A stretch of DNA of 64,000 nucleotides. Source: Porites lobata (taxonomy: Eukaryota; Cnidaria; Anthozoa; Scleractinia; Poritidae). Both the position numbers and the translations under genes were made by a program. This document shows, one piece after another, positions 35,896 to 47,525 of the stretch; the first letter of the stretch is position 1, and the number at the start of each line of letters is the position of its first letter. The DNA lies in assembly GCA_942486035.1 (NCBI GenBank), contig CALNXK010000071.1, positions 1,299,501-1,363,500 on the forward strand, written 5' to 3'. The notes below the pieces were generated by a model. The model did not search any database and was not told the origin of the DNA. It saw only the letters and a list, made by a program, of their open reading frames with translations.

Positions 35896-38800
35896 ATGAC
35901 CTGTAGATGCTCGAGGTAAGCCTACATATAAATACTTACAGTTTCTTTGTATAATTTCTTATATAACTTATATAACTCTGATGAGGTGTATCAGCTAGCC
36001 GAGAGCTTTACCGGCCGGTCTGCAATGTCTTTTATTTATTTATATCATTCAATAATTTTTTTTGTTGGCTTTTTTCTCGAAGGCTAAGGTATGAGGGATG
36101 GCTTTGGCTGATAGTTTTTAACGAGGCTTCGATTATTTTGGCTATCAAAAACACCGAATCTAAAGAGGTCATTATCCCAATCAGACGAAAACATTCTATT
36201 TTTTGTGTACTGCTAGGTTAAGTTTTCCTTAGTATAAGGTAGCAGCATGATTTGTAGTGATATTTGGCATGAGTACCAGGTCAGGAGTGATATTTGGAAA
36301 TTGTTATACGTAAAAAAAATTTGAGACAATTTTTGAAATATCATAAGCGGTATTTATGCCAAATATCACGAACAAATCATGCTATTATTTGTTTTTACTA
36401 CTACCTGCACACGGTTTGTAATCTTCACATGTAAGGTATTTCAAATTAAGCTGAAATACCACTTCTCTAAGCCATTCAAATTGAAGAAATTTCTCATGTA
36501 GTAGCATAAATGAAGCTTACATGAAAAAGTGAAAAAAGAGAGCATTTTTGCTGTTACAACAGTGTTATTTATTTGTAATTCTTATCCGGATCATGTCTCT
36601 TATAGGGGGTGTTGACTGATGTAACAGCTGACATCTTGGTCAACTGTTGGTCGACATAATATTATTGGTTGTTATATCAGTGGAGCATTGGTCGAGTATT
36701 GGTTGAGTCTCAGTCACATCTTGAACAGGACTCAACCAATAATTGTTAGCCATTAAAGTGTTTCGGTTGACTGTCAGACGATAGTCGGTCGTTACTTCGC
36801 TGACAGATAACCGACATATCACCAACCCTTAATCAATGTTACAGCCGATACCTCGATCAACTGCCGTAGGACATTGACTGACTCTTAACTGACTCTCGAC
36901 CACCACTTGACCAATAGCAATAATGATATGTCAACCGACAGATGACCGAGATGTTGGTCGATATGTGAAAATTGCCTGTGATTTGGTACATGTAACTGAT
37001 CAATCAGGTATCAGCGCCTTGAGGATGAGGTTAGAAAAAAAATTTGCTCAGGTGATGAAGATTGTCAACCATATGTTACACCTCCGATACCTTATGGGTA
37101 CTCGACTGATGGCTTACTGATACGTCCATTGCTGACACACTACCAATGCTATCGACACTCAATCAACACTTTGTTTGACACTTCTGACCTATATGTATAG
37201 TGACCAATATGTACACTGACAGTTGACCAAGATATTGGCCTATACATCAGTTGACACCTCCTTTATGACACATGATCGGTGATGTTTATGTTACAGGTCA
37301 AAAATATTAATCAGACGTAATAATTTATTAATTTTGACCTGTAACATTTACATTTGCGATTAACCTGCAGTCATTAAAAAAATTAAAATACATGAAGTCA
37401 TGATTACCCTTGGGAATCATATGAGTAGTAATGTATTTGGTGTTATATTTATACCTTTTTTTAACATTTTTAGTGGTTATTTTACTGTTTTACTCAATTT
37501 GGTGGCAGAATTCCTTCTGTTTGAATTTTGGTAAATATCTTAAAACAGCTCCTTTAACATGATTACCGTTGATCTTGACATCAGTCTGATATGTCGACCA
37601 TCTCCACCCCCCTAACCCCCCTAACCTGTGGGGGTGTAGGGGAGGGAGACTAAGGCTATAGTCACACCAATCTGGATAGCTCTTGGGCCGACAGTGCAAC
37701 AGTTGCAACAAAGTTCACCAAAAGTTTCAAATTATGAAAAACAAATGTAGTTCTATTTTTGATTGACCAATGGGCTTCTAACAGATATTATATGCAGTAG
37801 GAAAGCATTAGTTTGACTTATGATTGAAATTAATATTATTATTTTGCAGGTTTATGAATCCTCCAGCAAAGAAGAATGAAGCCTACCAGCCTACAGTTAT
37901 AGAGCAAACAGCAAATATTATCACCCATGGGGTAAAAACTATATACAGTAGCCTGCTGCTTACAACCTATTAATTTTTGGCCATTGCTAAGATCCCTAAC
38001 ATTAAAAAATATTTTATTTGCCATAGTAAGGCCTGGTTCAAGTACCAAACTATTCATGAGCCAACCTACAGTTAATACATTGAATTAAGTAACTTAAAGT
38101 TTGGTGTCTGAATCTTATCAGGAACACCTATTTCAATCTGGAACAGCTCAAGCGTTCTTCTCATCAAGCCCATCCAGGAATTTCAACTTTGGAGGGATTT
38201 TGGAATGGCTTTGATTCAGACGCCAAACTTTTCATATGCCAGTCCTAATGCATAAATTGGTTTAAAGTACTTTGCAACTAGTTCGACTGAAATGACCATT
38301 TTTCTCCTTTTAAATTTAGTTTGGCTGGAATTAAGATCGGCATCTGAATCAATTCAGCTGGACTAAATAATTTGGGTTGGCCTTAATTCAAATTAGATTC
38401 CGCTCTTGAAAAGTTTGGCATCTTAACCGGGCCCAACTACTTTCTTATCTGTGTTGCAGATGTTTGTTTTCCCAGCTGTATATGCAGTTTTACGTCTTCA
38501 CCAAAACTCTAAAAAGCTTTCAACAACTCACCGATTTATTGCTGAACTTTACGGGGTCTCCTTCATCCTTGTGTTCTTGATATCCACCTTATTTCACATA
38601 GTTTGCCTCACAGGAAAAGCCAGGTATGACTTCAATATTATATGACTTAGCTTTTGTCACAGATGTTAATTATCTAACCTTTGCCAGTAACATCTGCAAA
38701 ACAGCATCTCAAGATCAACAAATTACCGAAAGTGTTTTTCAAATTTCCCCTCAGCCCGACTGGCAAATCGATCCATGGCTTTTTAACATGAAAAGTATGG

Positions 38801-41800
38801 CACATTATCAAATCCTGGTACACAGATCAGGGCCCAGAACAAGGATTTCAGCGCTGGCTTACAGACAGACTTAACGTTTAGTTTTGAGTGTAACACAGGC
38901 TATATATAACTTGTCAGGGCTTCTAACATTATGCAATTGAGTTTTACACAGTTTAATTATCTCCAGTTGTATCCAATCGCAAAATCCATATCTGAAATTT
39001 CTAATGTTGGTGTGAATCAAATGAGCAAACATTTTATGTGAAATCATTACTCTAGGAATTGCTGTCTTAATTTCCTGCTAAAGGACCTTTTTTGAGTTGC
39101 ATTTATTTTCAGAACAGATTATGGTGAGACGATTTGTCAGTGTAACTTTTAAATCTCAGGACAAAATCCTTCGGTGTTACCATTCAAATGGAACAGCTTG
39201 TGCAGAACTTTTGCACAGTTTTATTGGTCAGGATTTTATGAACGTTTTAGGATTTTAAGTGATTTTTTTTATTTTGCCCACTGTTATGGTTAAGTGACTT
39301 CCTGGAAGTTTCACTAACTTCCCAGTGGTTTTTGCACCCTATCAGAAAGATTGAATTTTGGTCGAATCTTGAGGGTCAATATACCTTAACTCCATAATAG
39401 TTGCATGATTTTAAATTTTACTCTTTTTAAATATTTTTTCTCTTGTTCAGTTCCCTCAGGTATTTCCTCCATCTGAGTGATCGCTGTATTATTTATTTTT
39501 TCATTGCTGCGTCATATATGCCTTGGTATGTTTCCAAGATTTATTGTTGCATCATTCAGGACATTTCTCTCACTTCATGACTGTTATTACACATAATAGC
39601 CCAATAATTAGTCAGTCATATGCTGGGCAACCTATAAATAATCAGCGACAAAATGAATTACAACACTTTGCCCTAAACAGGGCTTTTTTACCTTTTACTG
39701 ACCTCAGAAGGGGGAAATATAGCTTTTCCTCCCCCATCCAATGTTGTGCCGCTGATTGAGCTACCTATTGAAAACAACAAACTACCCGAACTTTGAATGG
39801 AGGCGACAGGGGAGGGGTGTGGATTCTTTTGCTCTCTGAAGTTACCCTATTTGATACATTGTCTCAACAATTTTGTCACCAATTATTGTAGCCTTTGTGT
39901 GGAAGTGAGCCTGATGATGTCTTTTTTTGATAGAAAACTGCATACCATTTATATAAAATAAATTTAAATAAATAACTATTTTGAGGTAGCACGTTCACTT
40001 AGTGGTTCTTCTTCAGGTTTTTGAGTAAGGGAGAGAGCCAACAACAACACCAGTACTTGAACCTGGGGCCACTTTGGTGGGAGGTGCGTGCTCTTACCAC
40101 GTGCACCAGTCCCTTGCTCCCTGATTCATATGCACAAGAGCATTAGATTAATCAATAGGAATGTGTCTACAGGTTGGTGTTGAAAGATGTTGGTAGAATA
40201 GGAGATTTTGTAGCTTGGCTGTTGTGGATTCTGGCGGTTACTGGCACTATTTATTCCTACATGTTTCATGAAAGGTATTTATAACAAGCATAATACAACA
40301 GCACTTGCTGAGCCAATGTGCTTGGTGGATTTCCTTCCTTGTTTATATTTAGCTGTTGTGTTAGTTTCTCACTTGTGAGTGATGCAAAATTTTCGCACCA
40401 GTTTCACACTGGCTGCTCCGCCACGAAAATTTTCCTGGAAATCGTACAAGTGAGCCTGCTGGCAGTCTAGGCCAGACTAGTCATCTTGCAAATGAAATAT
40501 GGCTTTTTGCGACAGTCTTTGCCATCCTTAGTATTTGGAAATTAGACTGATCTGGTGGGACAGTTTGCATTAATGGTGAAATTCAGCCAGTTCTGACTTT
40601 AAATGGTAAGCTCCCTCAGAGAGCAGAGGAAAAGTTAATAGGGCTGGGGCGTGGGTACGGTGGGTGGGGGCAGACAAAGTGGAAGAACAATATTAGTACA
40701 GGGAGGTGTATTTTTCCTCATCATTTCCTCTGCCTTTTCTTTTTGTTTGTTAGCAACCCCCTCATCTTCCCAATCTTTTTTTGCTTTTGTAACCCACGAT
40801 GGTAGTTAACATTTTGAGCAGAAATAATTTGAGCTTTCACTCTGTTTATATTTGTGTATCTAATCTAGATCACAGGTGTTGATAACTGAATTTGAACGTT
40901 ATTTGAAAATGGGCAAAAGTTTCAACAGACAGACTGCAGTCGTAATGCATAGGAAAACTTAAGAAAATGTAAGAAAATTACCGGTTTGATGAGATATATG
41001 ATCCCAAAATTGCATCGAAATGAGACTCGTAGCTCCTGTGACCAGAGGTTATTTTTTTCTCTTGGCGCTTTGCGCCTTGTTGACGCGGCTTCGACGCGAA
41101 TCATCAGTATCGATAAGAAAAAAATATCCTCAGGAACCCAGCCACGATGTTTTATTACCTGAAGAGGACACCAAGAGTTAATATGACAATTAATTGTTTA
41201 AAAAAAAACTTATCGATGGGTATTGATTGGATTGATTTTTATTATAGGTATAAAACTGTAGCAACAATCCTGTACTTAATAGTTGGAATATGCCCGTCTC
41301 TTCCACTTGTTTTTGCATCTGTAAGTATGTTATATGTTACTTTCCCTTACTTCTGTTTTTCCCATTGCCACACGAGAAGTTAGATCACCCTCCACCTAAG
41401 CCAATCTAAGTGCGTGAAATGATAGTTTAAAATGTCGCCGTAATGAAATCACAATGGGTGAAAAAATATATATATAATAAAGAATAGATTACTTGTCTTG
41501 ATAACGTATGTTAGTCTTCTGGCTCCCAAAGCCGGGCGGAAACCGTTTTCAAGGATCTGGACTTAAATTACCTCTAGAGCGGAAATCATCGCTTTTGCAT
41601 TTCTGGCCGCGAAAAAAGAACAAACTTTTTAATTCTTATGTCTATGTGGCTGACGAAACTAAATCGAGGTTAAATTGTATTTACCATGAAAACGTTTTCC
41701 CCCGTTTTCAATTCGTCGATATGTATAAAATTTGTTTCTAAGATAGTATCACGTTAATAACCTTGCAAACCTTCCAACTGGAAACACGCGACTTTTCCCC

Positions 41801-42297
41801 AAAAGGTGTTCCTGAGTATCAGGCACGCCGCCAATTTGACACGTGATTTTCCTCTTTGATGTCAAGTGACGTATATTGATTTGACTCATAACGACTCATA
41901 GCACAAAATGGCTACAAATAAGAAGGATGAATGAAAAAGGAAGGATGGTATTGTGTAACCGGATCGCCTAAAAACAAAAGCTGCAAAAACACAAGTTACA
42001 CTTTGTGCATGTTCATGTATCCGTGTCCGAAGAGGCACAACTGACAGCACATTTTTAATCATTCAGTCAATCAGTGTGTCTAATACACATCATCTGAACT
42101 TTTCTACTTTACAGACGGATAAAGCTGGTCTAGCCGAGGTGGGCCTGGGTGGAGTTTTCTACGTCAGTGGTGTGGCATTTTTTAAGTTGGATGGCCGTTT
42201 ACCCTTTGCGCATGCGATCTGGCATGTTTTCTGTGCAACCGGGGCGTGGTGCCATTTCTATGCAGTTTACACTCATCTTTACTTAGAAAAGCACTAG
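35896..42297 (+). CDS. PAQR-family seven-helix membrane protein, MMD type
   Basis: Seven exons: 35896-35915, 37850-37931, 38460-38623, 39451-39525, 40173-40274, 41248-41320, 42115-42297. They total 699 nt (232 residues; human MMD has 238), all GT-AG with matching phases. After FMNPPAKKNEAYQPT come seven hydrophobic segments. Family motifs: STLFHIV (His80), LHLSDRCIIYFFIAASYMPW (His96, Asp99) and FAHAIWH (His205, His209); these are the conserved Ser/His/Asp positions that in adiponectin receptors and hemolysin III bind zinc. MMD (monocyte to macrophage differentiation factor) proteins sit in Golgi, lysosomal or plasma membranes; their reaction is not settled and ceramidase-like activity is only inferred by analogy. 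The 20-nt first exon (MTCRCS plus two bases) is the least certain part; it was chosen because ATG, phase and a consensus GTAAGC donor agree. AATAAA is at 42385-42390. Confidence 0.9.
36605..37265. repeat. ~660-bp element built of TTGGTCGA/TCAACTG-type words (PAQR intron 1)
   Basis: The ends are inverted repeats: GGTGTTGACTGATGTAACAG against the reverse complement of ATACATCAGTTGACACCTC, continuing through CTTGGTCAACTGT. Between them, variants of GTTGGTCGACAT, CTGACTCTCGACCA and GACAGTTGACCAAG occur many times in both orientations, with a unique core at about 36960-37120. It is a self-complementary, satellite-like MITE. Confidence 0.7.
37286..37350. repeat. Small hairpin GTTACAGGTCAAAA
   Basis: GTTACAGGTCAAAAATATTAA pairs with TTAATTTTGACCTGTAAC across about 17 bases, with an AT-rich loop. 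Immediately downstream of the previous element. Confidence 0.75.
38032..38432. repeat. ~400-bp MITE with GGCCTGGTT/AACCGGGCC ends (PAQR intron 2)
   Basis: The left end GGCCTGGTTCAAGTACCAAAC pairs imperfectly with GTTTGGCATCTTAACCGGGCC. The body repeats TCTGAAT and TTTGGCGTCTGAATC words, some inverted. It ends about 27 bp before PAQR exon 3. Confidence 0.6.
40036..40123 (-). repeat. tRNA-derived SINE head (PAQR intron 4)
   Basis: On the minus strand GACTGGTGCACGTGGTAAGAGC resembles an A box, and CCAGGTTCAAGTACTGG a B box, with CACCTCCCACCAAAGTGG between. It does not fold as a good tRNA and is not annotated as one. Confidence 0.6.
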
Positions 42298-42390
42298 TTG
42301 TCGGCATCGTGAGAGCTGATGTTCAATGGAGTCGGACCGAAGTTGTAAGGTCACTGGTTATCGTTGATGTAAGAACAGTGTTTAAATAAA

Positions 42391-43368
42391 TGCAAGTAAA
42401 ATATCAAAAATTGTAAATGCAAATTATTCATTGTAGAAAAATTGCTGATTTTATCAAAGACGGCGACGGCAACGAGAGCGGCCAAAAAGCAATAAATTTA
42501 CGCCCGGTCCAAACGCCGGGATCCGATATATTTTTCTCCGACGGTTCACACGTACTGTCGACCCCCACTAACGGCCACCTCCTCCACAACGGTCACTTTC
42601 TTCCGTCTCGGGGGGGGAGGCGTTATTAAAGGAGAGGCTTAACTGTATCTGATAAACACGGTCACCGATAACGCATGTTTTCAAAAACGCTCTTTAGAGT
42701 GGAGATTTCTGAGAACGCCGTTTTGCTGTACTAGTGTGGATGGATGAAAACGGAGTGAGAGTCAAATTTTTTTAAAAAATACTACGAGTGGTCCCCATTT
42801 TTCCTCAGGGATACTAGAGCGAGCGAAAACCGAGCGCGTGAAAATCATCCCACTCGAGACGCGGCTCGACGCGGCTCTCCCCACCGCGTCTCGCCTTTCT
42901 CGCGTTGGGATGATTTTCACGTTTCGCTCGCTCTGCCCCTGAGGAAAAATGGGGACTACTCGTAGTCTATCAGAGATGTCGTGAAAACTGTGGTCGTTGC
43001 ACACAACACAGCCAGGACCAACCGCTTCACGGAAAGACTGATGATGCTGTCCTTTCCTCTCCTCCTCCCCACCATAAATAAATGCCGTCGGGTTTGAGTA
43101 ACCCTCTGTCTATAACCAGTGGGCATGAAAATAAGTAAAATGATTTAACGACCTTGTGCTGCTTTGCTAAAAATGTAAGCTTCTTGCACTCAAATCTGTC
43201 TCGTCTCAAATTTTAAGGGAAAAAATATGTGTCTATCAGGCTCATAAGATGGGTGCTGTCTTGTATAACATTATCCCATCCTTGACAAGGTGGGCGCTCA
43301 TCAAGTTCACCCGTTTTGTCTACGTACCTCAGCAACGCAATGCTAAAACCACAAACATTTCCTGAGCA
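42391..43368. other. Intergenic, with one MITE
   Basis: Between the PAQR poly(A) signal and the tandem duplication. It contains the 42781-42966 foldback and no recognised gene. Confidence 0.5.
42781..42966. mobile_element. 186-bp MITE with ACTACGAGTGGTCCCC ends
   Basis: The left arm ACTACGAGTGGTCCCCATTTTTCCTCAGGG pairs with the right arm up to 42966. The first 12 bases of the family are themselves palindromic (ACTACGAGTAGT). The interior carries GAGCGAGCGAAA and CGCGTCTCG words. A fragment of the family is at 23528-23634. Confidence 0.8.
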
Positions 43369-43839
43369 CAAAGCGGAACTCTCAATCCATTAACCAAGTG
43401 ACACTTATGACAAAATCATCTTAATATTAATCAGTTAAAACAACTACTTATTATACAGTAGACCATAAAACAATTTCAAGGAAACTTCTAAAGTTTTCAC
43501 GAGTCCTATTCCAGTGGCAAGTGCCACAGGTTCGCCAAGCTTAATTACCGCATGGTTAAAAAGTATTTACTCAAAGTTTTTAAACTTTTACGGGATATTA
43601 AATGAAGCGAAAACTTGAAAATTTCACCACTATAACGCGGTCAAAACAAATATCTTAGCAGCACAGTATAACCGCAAACAATCCACTGAGTATTAAAGCG
43701 GAACTAGCGAACTATCAATTCAATTTACTCACTCAATGACACTAATAACTGAATCACTGCATCTCAACGTAGATTATGCGCGAAGGGGTGGGAATATCCA
43801 CAAGGTTTGCGCTTATATGTCGTGAAGAAGGAATTAGTA

Positions 43840-45625
43840 TAGCTGCACACAAGAAGCTTCACTAATTGTTACGACCCTTCAGTCCTAGCAAGCTTTATCA
43901 AAAGGACTCTCAGGAAATCAACGTACACCAAGGTGAGTGCATTCCATCGAATGATAAAACGTTACAAACTTTTTTTTATCATGTTTCTCATTTTCTACAA
44001 ATAAATTTATCTTCATAATCTTTTAGAAAATAAACTTAACGGAAATCATCAGAAGGCCCAGTTTTACCTGTTTTAACCGACTAATGTTTCTTCGCAAAAA
44101 CACATTTTCTGTTTTAAAATTTACAGTTTAACTCTACTGGATGGATCGGTCAGCCTTACAATATTTGTTCTTCATTTCAGGTTTATATTTCAGTATATAT
44201 TCACTACCTTATGGCACGAGGTCAAACTTTGCTTATTTATCGAACTTTTGATCTCCTTAAAAGTATTCTGTTTGACTGTTTCCCCTATTTTTCCAGGACT
44301 GTTTAACAATGTCGCGTGTTTTTGCTTTGTTTCTGGCGGTGGTTATCTTGGCGGCTCTCCTGCCCGAAAGGTTTGTATTTTCCGAGGTGATTTTTAAACC
44401 TTTGGTAGTCCCTAATATTTCCTTTAGATCATTAAGCACTAGTGCTGTGAAACTGCGAATGGCTCATTAAATTAGTTATCGTTTTTTTTATTATTTTATA
44501 CAATTACTACTTGGAAAACCGTAGTAATTCTACTAAAATAGATCCGAAAAGTCCCGATTTCTGGAAGGGATGTATTCATTAGATTAAACACCGTGATAAG
44601 TTTAAGCGTGACAACGTTAGCCTGCATAGCAGGCGCATGGAATTAAGTAATTGGCGCAAGAAAGAACGGGACGTCAGCGCGATGTTGAAACGTCTCCGTG
44701 GCGCGCCTAGTACTTTGTCGCATGTTACAGTCGACTCCCGATAACTCGAACCTTCTAGGAAAATGGAAAAAAAGTTCTATCAGGAGTTTGAAGCAAATAA
44801 CCTGAAATAGGCAAATAAGCAAGTGGATGAGGAGGGAATGCAATTAAGAAACAAAGTATACAGGAATGGATATTGAATTTGAACTGGAGTGACAAAAGAG
44901 TGAAGACAAAGAATTGACTCGATTGTTTTGAAATAATTTCAATATCTCGGACTTCGGTACACGGTTTTTTTTTTTCGAATTGTCACGCGCTTAAGACATG
45001 GTTCGAGTTGTCGAGGGTAAAATTATATAGAAATGATCTGAAGAAAACTAAAAATTACTTCGAGTTAGCGTGACGTTCGAGTTATCGAAGGTAAAATGAC
45101 AGTAAATGTATGAAGGAAATCCCGGGGAAATTGACTTTGGTTCGAGTTAGCGAGGGTTCTAGTTATCGGGATTTGATTTCAGGCCCGAAAAGTTACCGGG
45201 ACTTTCGAGAAACGAGCCCCAGGGCTTTTCCAGCCTTAGAAAATAGGAGCGGGGATGGGAGTGGGAAATTTTCTAACGAAAAAGTCCTGGGGACGAGATT
45301 AGTTTTTGGGAGTTATTACCTATACCTATTCTATCATTTAGTGGAGTGAATCTGTAATAAAACCCATTCCCGTCAAATTTGGTTTTGAATTATTGGGCAA
45401 AGCAATGTCATATAACCTTTTTAAAAATACTTCAATTTTATATTTTGTTTTAGTAATGCTGGGCGCCGTAGTCATCGCCGCCGTTACGAAAAGTCTGATG
45501 CGAGTAAGATTATCGTAAGAGACGCTAAAGCGAACAGATTTTTGAATAACGAAATCGGAGACCAGAGTAGGGTGGATACATTCGTGAAGAAAACACTTAA
45601 AACCGACGAGGAAAGGCCTTTTTGA
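43840..45625 (+). CDS. Small secreted Arg-rich, Cys-free protein (unrecognised family)
   Basis: A non-coding exon ends at 43932 (CCAAG|GTGAGT). Coding exons are 44309-44370 (in an exon starting about 44296 after TTTTTCCAG) and 45454-45625; the coding length is 234 nt, 77 residues. Residues 1-23 (MSRVFALFLAVVILAALLPE, then SNA) form a signal peptide, probably cut after SNA. The mature chain starts GRRSHRRRYEK and contains RDAKANRFL and SRVDTFVKKTLK. It has no cysteine and no dibasic-Gly amidation site, so it is not an obvious disulphide toxin or processed neuropeptide. It could be a matrix, antimicrobial or immune effector protein, but nothing in the sequence decides this. AATAAA lies at 45722-45727. 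The terminal exon is duplicated at 49105-49270 in the same phase, so alternative terminal-exon use is possible. Intron 2 holds a pogo-like MITE. Confidence 0.8.
44727..45175. repeat. Pogo-like MITE inside intron 2 of the secreted-protein gene
   Basis: CAGTCGACTCCCGATAACTCG at the left and AGTTATCGGGATTTGAT at the right are inverted. Internal GTTCGAGTTATCGAAGG-type words repeat four times near the right end. It is followed directly by a solitary end of the 7-237 foldback family (45182-45224). Confidence 0.65.
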
Positions 45626-47102
45626 AAGGCGATAGAAGTAACAATCAAGAAAAACCAGATAGTTTGTTAGTCATATTCACAACTATATTGGTTATATACC
45701 CCTGTAAGCTGTATGAGACTGAATAAAATAAAATGTTAGCTGGATCACTTATAGTTGCTCCCTGCTTCTGAGTTCTCTACCTGAACTTTTCACGCAAGCG
45801 CTACAAACAGCTTATCACAGCACTGAGTTCTCCTCCCTTCTTGTTTTGGCTGTCCAAGATTCCATCCCGACAGGTGCAGTGAGAGTGGACGGGCTCCTGG
45901 AGTGGACTACAACAGGAACCCAGGGTGATATCACCTTTCGCCCTAAAAATCCGGCGCCTGCTACGAAGGCTATTTAGCACAAAGCGGAACTATCAAACCA
46001 TTCACGAAGTGACACTTATGACTGTTCTTAATTTTAATCAGTTAAAACAACTGCTTATCATAATAGACTCGAAAACAATTTCAAGGAAATTCCCGACGTA
46101 TACACAAGTCTTATTCCAGTGGCAAGTGCCACAGGCTTCCCAAGCTCAATTATCGTATAGTTAATAAGTACAGTGTCACCTGTATTAAGCGGACACCCTC
46201 GGGGAATGCTGTAGTGTCTGCTTAATACAGGGTGTCCGCCTAATACAGGTTTCGATAGATAACGTCATATAAGGTGTCAAATGCCATTCAAATAAACAAT
46301 GGAAACGTTTAAAACAGGAGTACCCAACGAACTTTTTTCGCAAAATTGATTATACAATGTCTTAAACGCTAGCAGAGTGCTTTAACGTCAACCTATGTTA
46401 ATATTTAACTTTCCTGGGAAAAAAATACCTGCTCTTCACTGCTAGCCAGCAAGACTTTCAGAAAATAAAAATCCCAGCCAGCAATCATGTTTGACGGTTT
46501 TTTGCCAGCCAGCAAGGTTAAAAAAAATAAAAATTACGCAATCCCAGCCAGTGTGAAACGGAATTCGGTGTTTGCCAGCCAGCGGTAGCACAAGCAAAGT
46601 TATGGAGTGAGCGAGCCAGCAAAGTTCCATTTAACACACATTGCCAAGAAAAACATAAAAGTCAGCAGGCAAGATCTGTTTTACGTCAAATTTACATAAT
46701 ATAACAGAAGAGCGTATTTAACCTGTTTCACCCTTTTATCTAGTTGTCGGTTTTTTTTTTTTGAGATATAGGGAAAAGATCAGTGTATTTGTTTAGTATA
46801 TATTTTCTTTATCCCTAAGTATTAAGAATTACATAATAGTAACATAACTAAAGACATTCAGCAGTAGTTACAGTTTTGGAATGTGGACTTGACGAGTAGT
46901 CTTGAGTTTTTGCCAGGTAAAAGATAAAAAGGAAGATCCCGAACTTTGTCCATAACATAATAACACGTAAAAAAAAGTGATCACCGCAAAGCCTTACGAC
47001 AAATGCATATTTTACAACGATTATCGACTGAGGCGAAATCAAAGTTTAACAATAAACAACATAACAAGTAAGCTCGATCTACGTGTGGTCTCCTCTCCAA
47101 AA

Positions 47103-47372
47103 TCACCCCAAATTCAGTGTAGATACATGCTTATCGCAAGCATTGTTTGCCGTGCTACTGTTACTCCTCAAAAGGTTTACACCAGAACTGACAGAAAGTT
47201 TCGTGTAAACAGGCTTTCCGTCGGAAACTTCCAACAAAGTAAGGTAACGTTTGCGGTCTTTAACTCGAGTTTCGACGTGGTGAGGGGAATGGTTTCCTCT
47301 TTTGTAATTTACGTAAACGCCTGAGAGCAAACAAGGACCTTTCTGTTGCGGTATAAAAAACAAACTGTCCAT
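47103..47372 (-). other. Open, protein-like minus-strand segment inside the transposon
   Basis: After a CTCTCAG acceptor-like site near 47323 the frame reads VYVNYKRGNHSPHHVETRV, then KDRKRYLTLLEVSDGKPVY, before losing protein character near a possible donor. The composition is balanced and unlike the rest of the element. It may be a captured host exon or transposase debris; I do not recognise it. A second minus-strand frame at 46848-46955 starts with a signal-like MLWTKFGIFLFIFYLA. Confidence 0.3.
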
Positions 47373-47525
47373 GTTTTCAAATATGCTATGGCAACAGTTT
47401 ACTTTTTAAAGCCAGACTGATAACGTGTTCTTCTACTAACTTTCTCTTCACTAGTAAGAGCTTGATTGTCATCCTGAGTTTGATCTTACTCACTCATTTT
47501 TTCTGTAGCCAAGAAGCCATAATGG

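Larger units (their letters stand above)
43369..45974. repeat. Segmental tandem duplication, unit 1
   Basis: This unit carries the complete secreted-protein gene. It aligns with unit 2 (45975-49643) at its start (CACAAAGCGGAAC), through the CAAGTGCCACAGG block at about 43525, the promoter region at about 43730-43856, the terminal exon and the 3' flank (CCAAGATTCCATCCCGACAG at about 45855 and 49502). The start of a third, truncated unit is at about 49640-49690. Confidence 0.85.
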
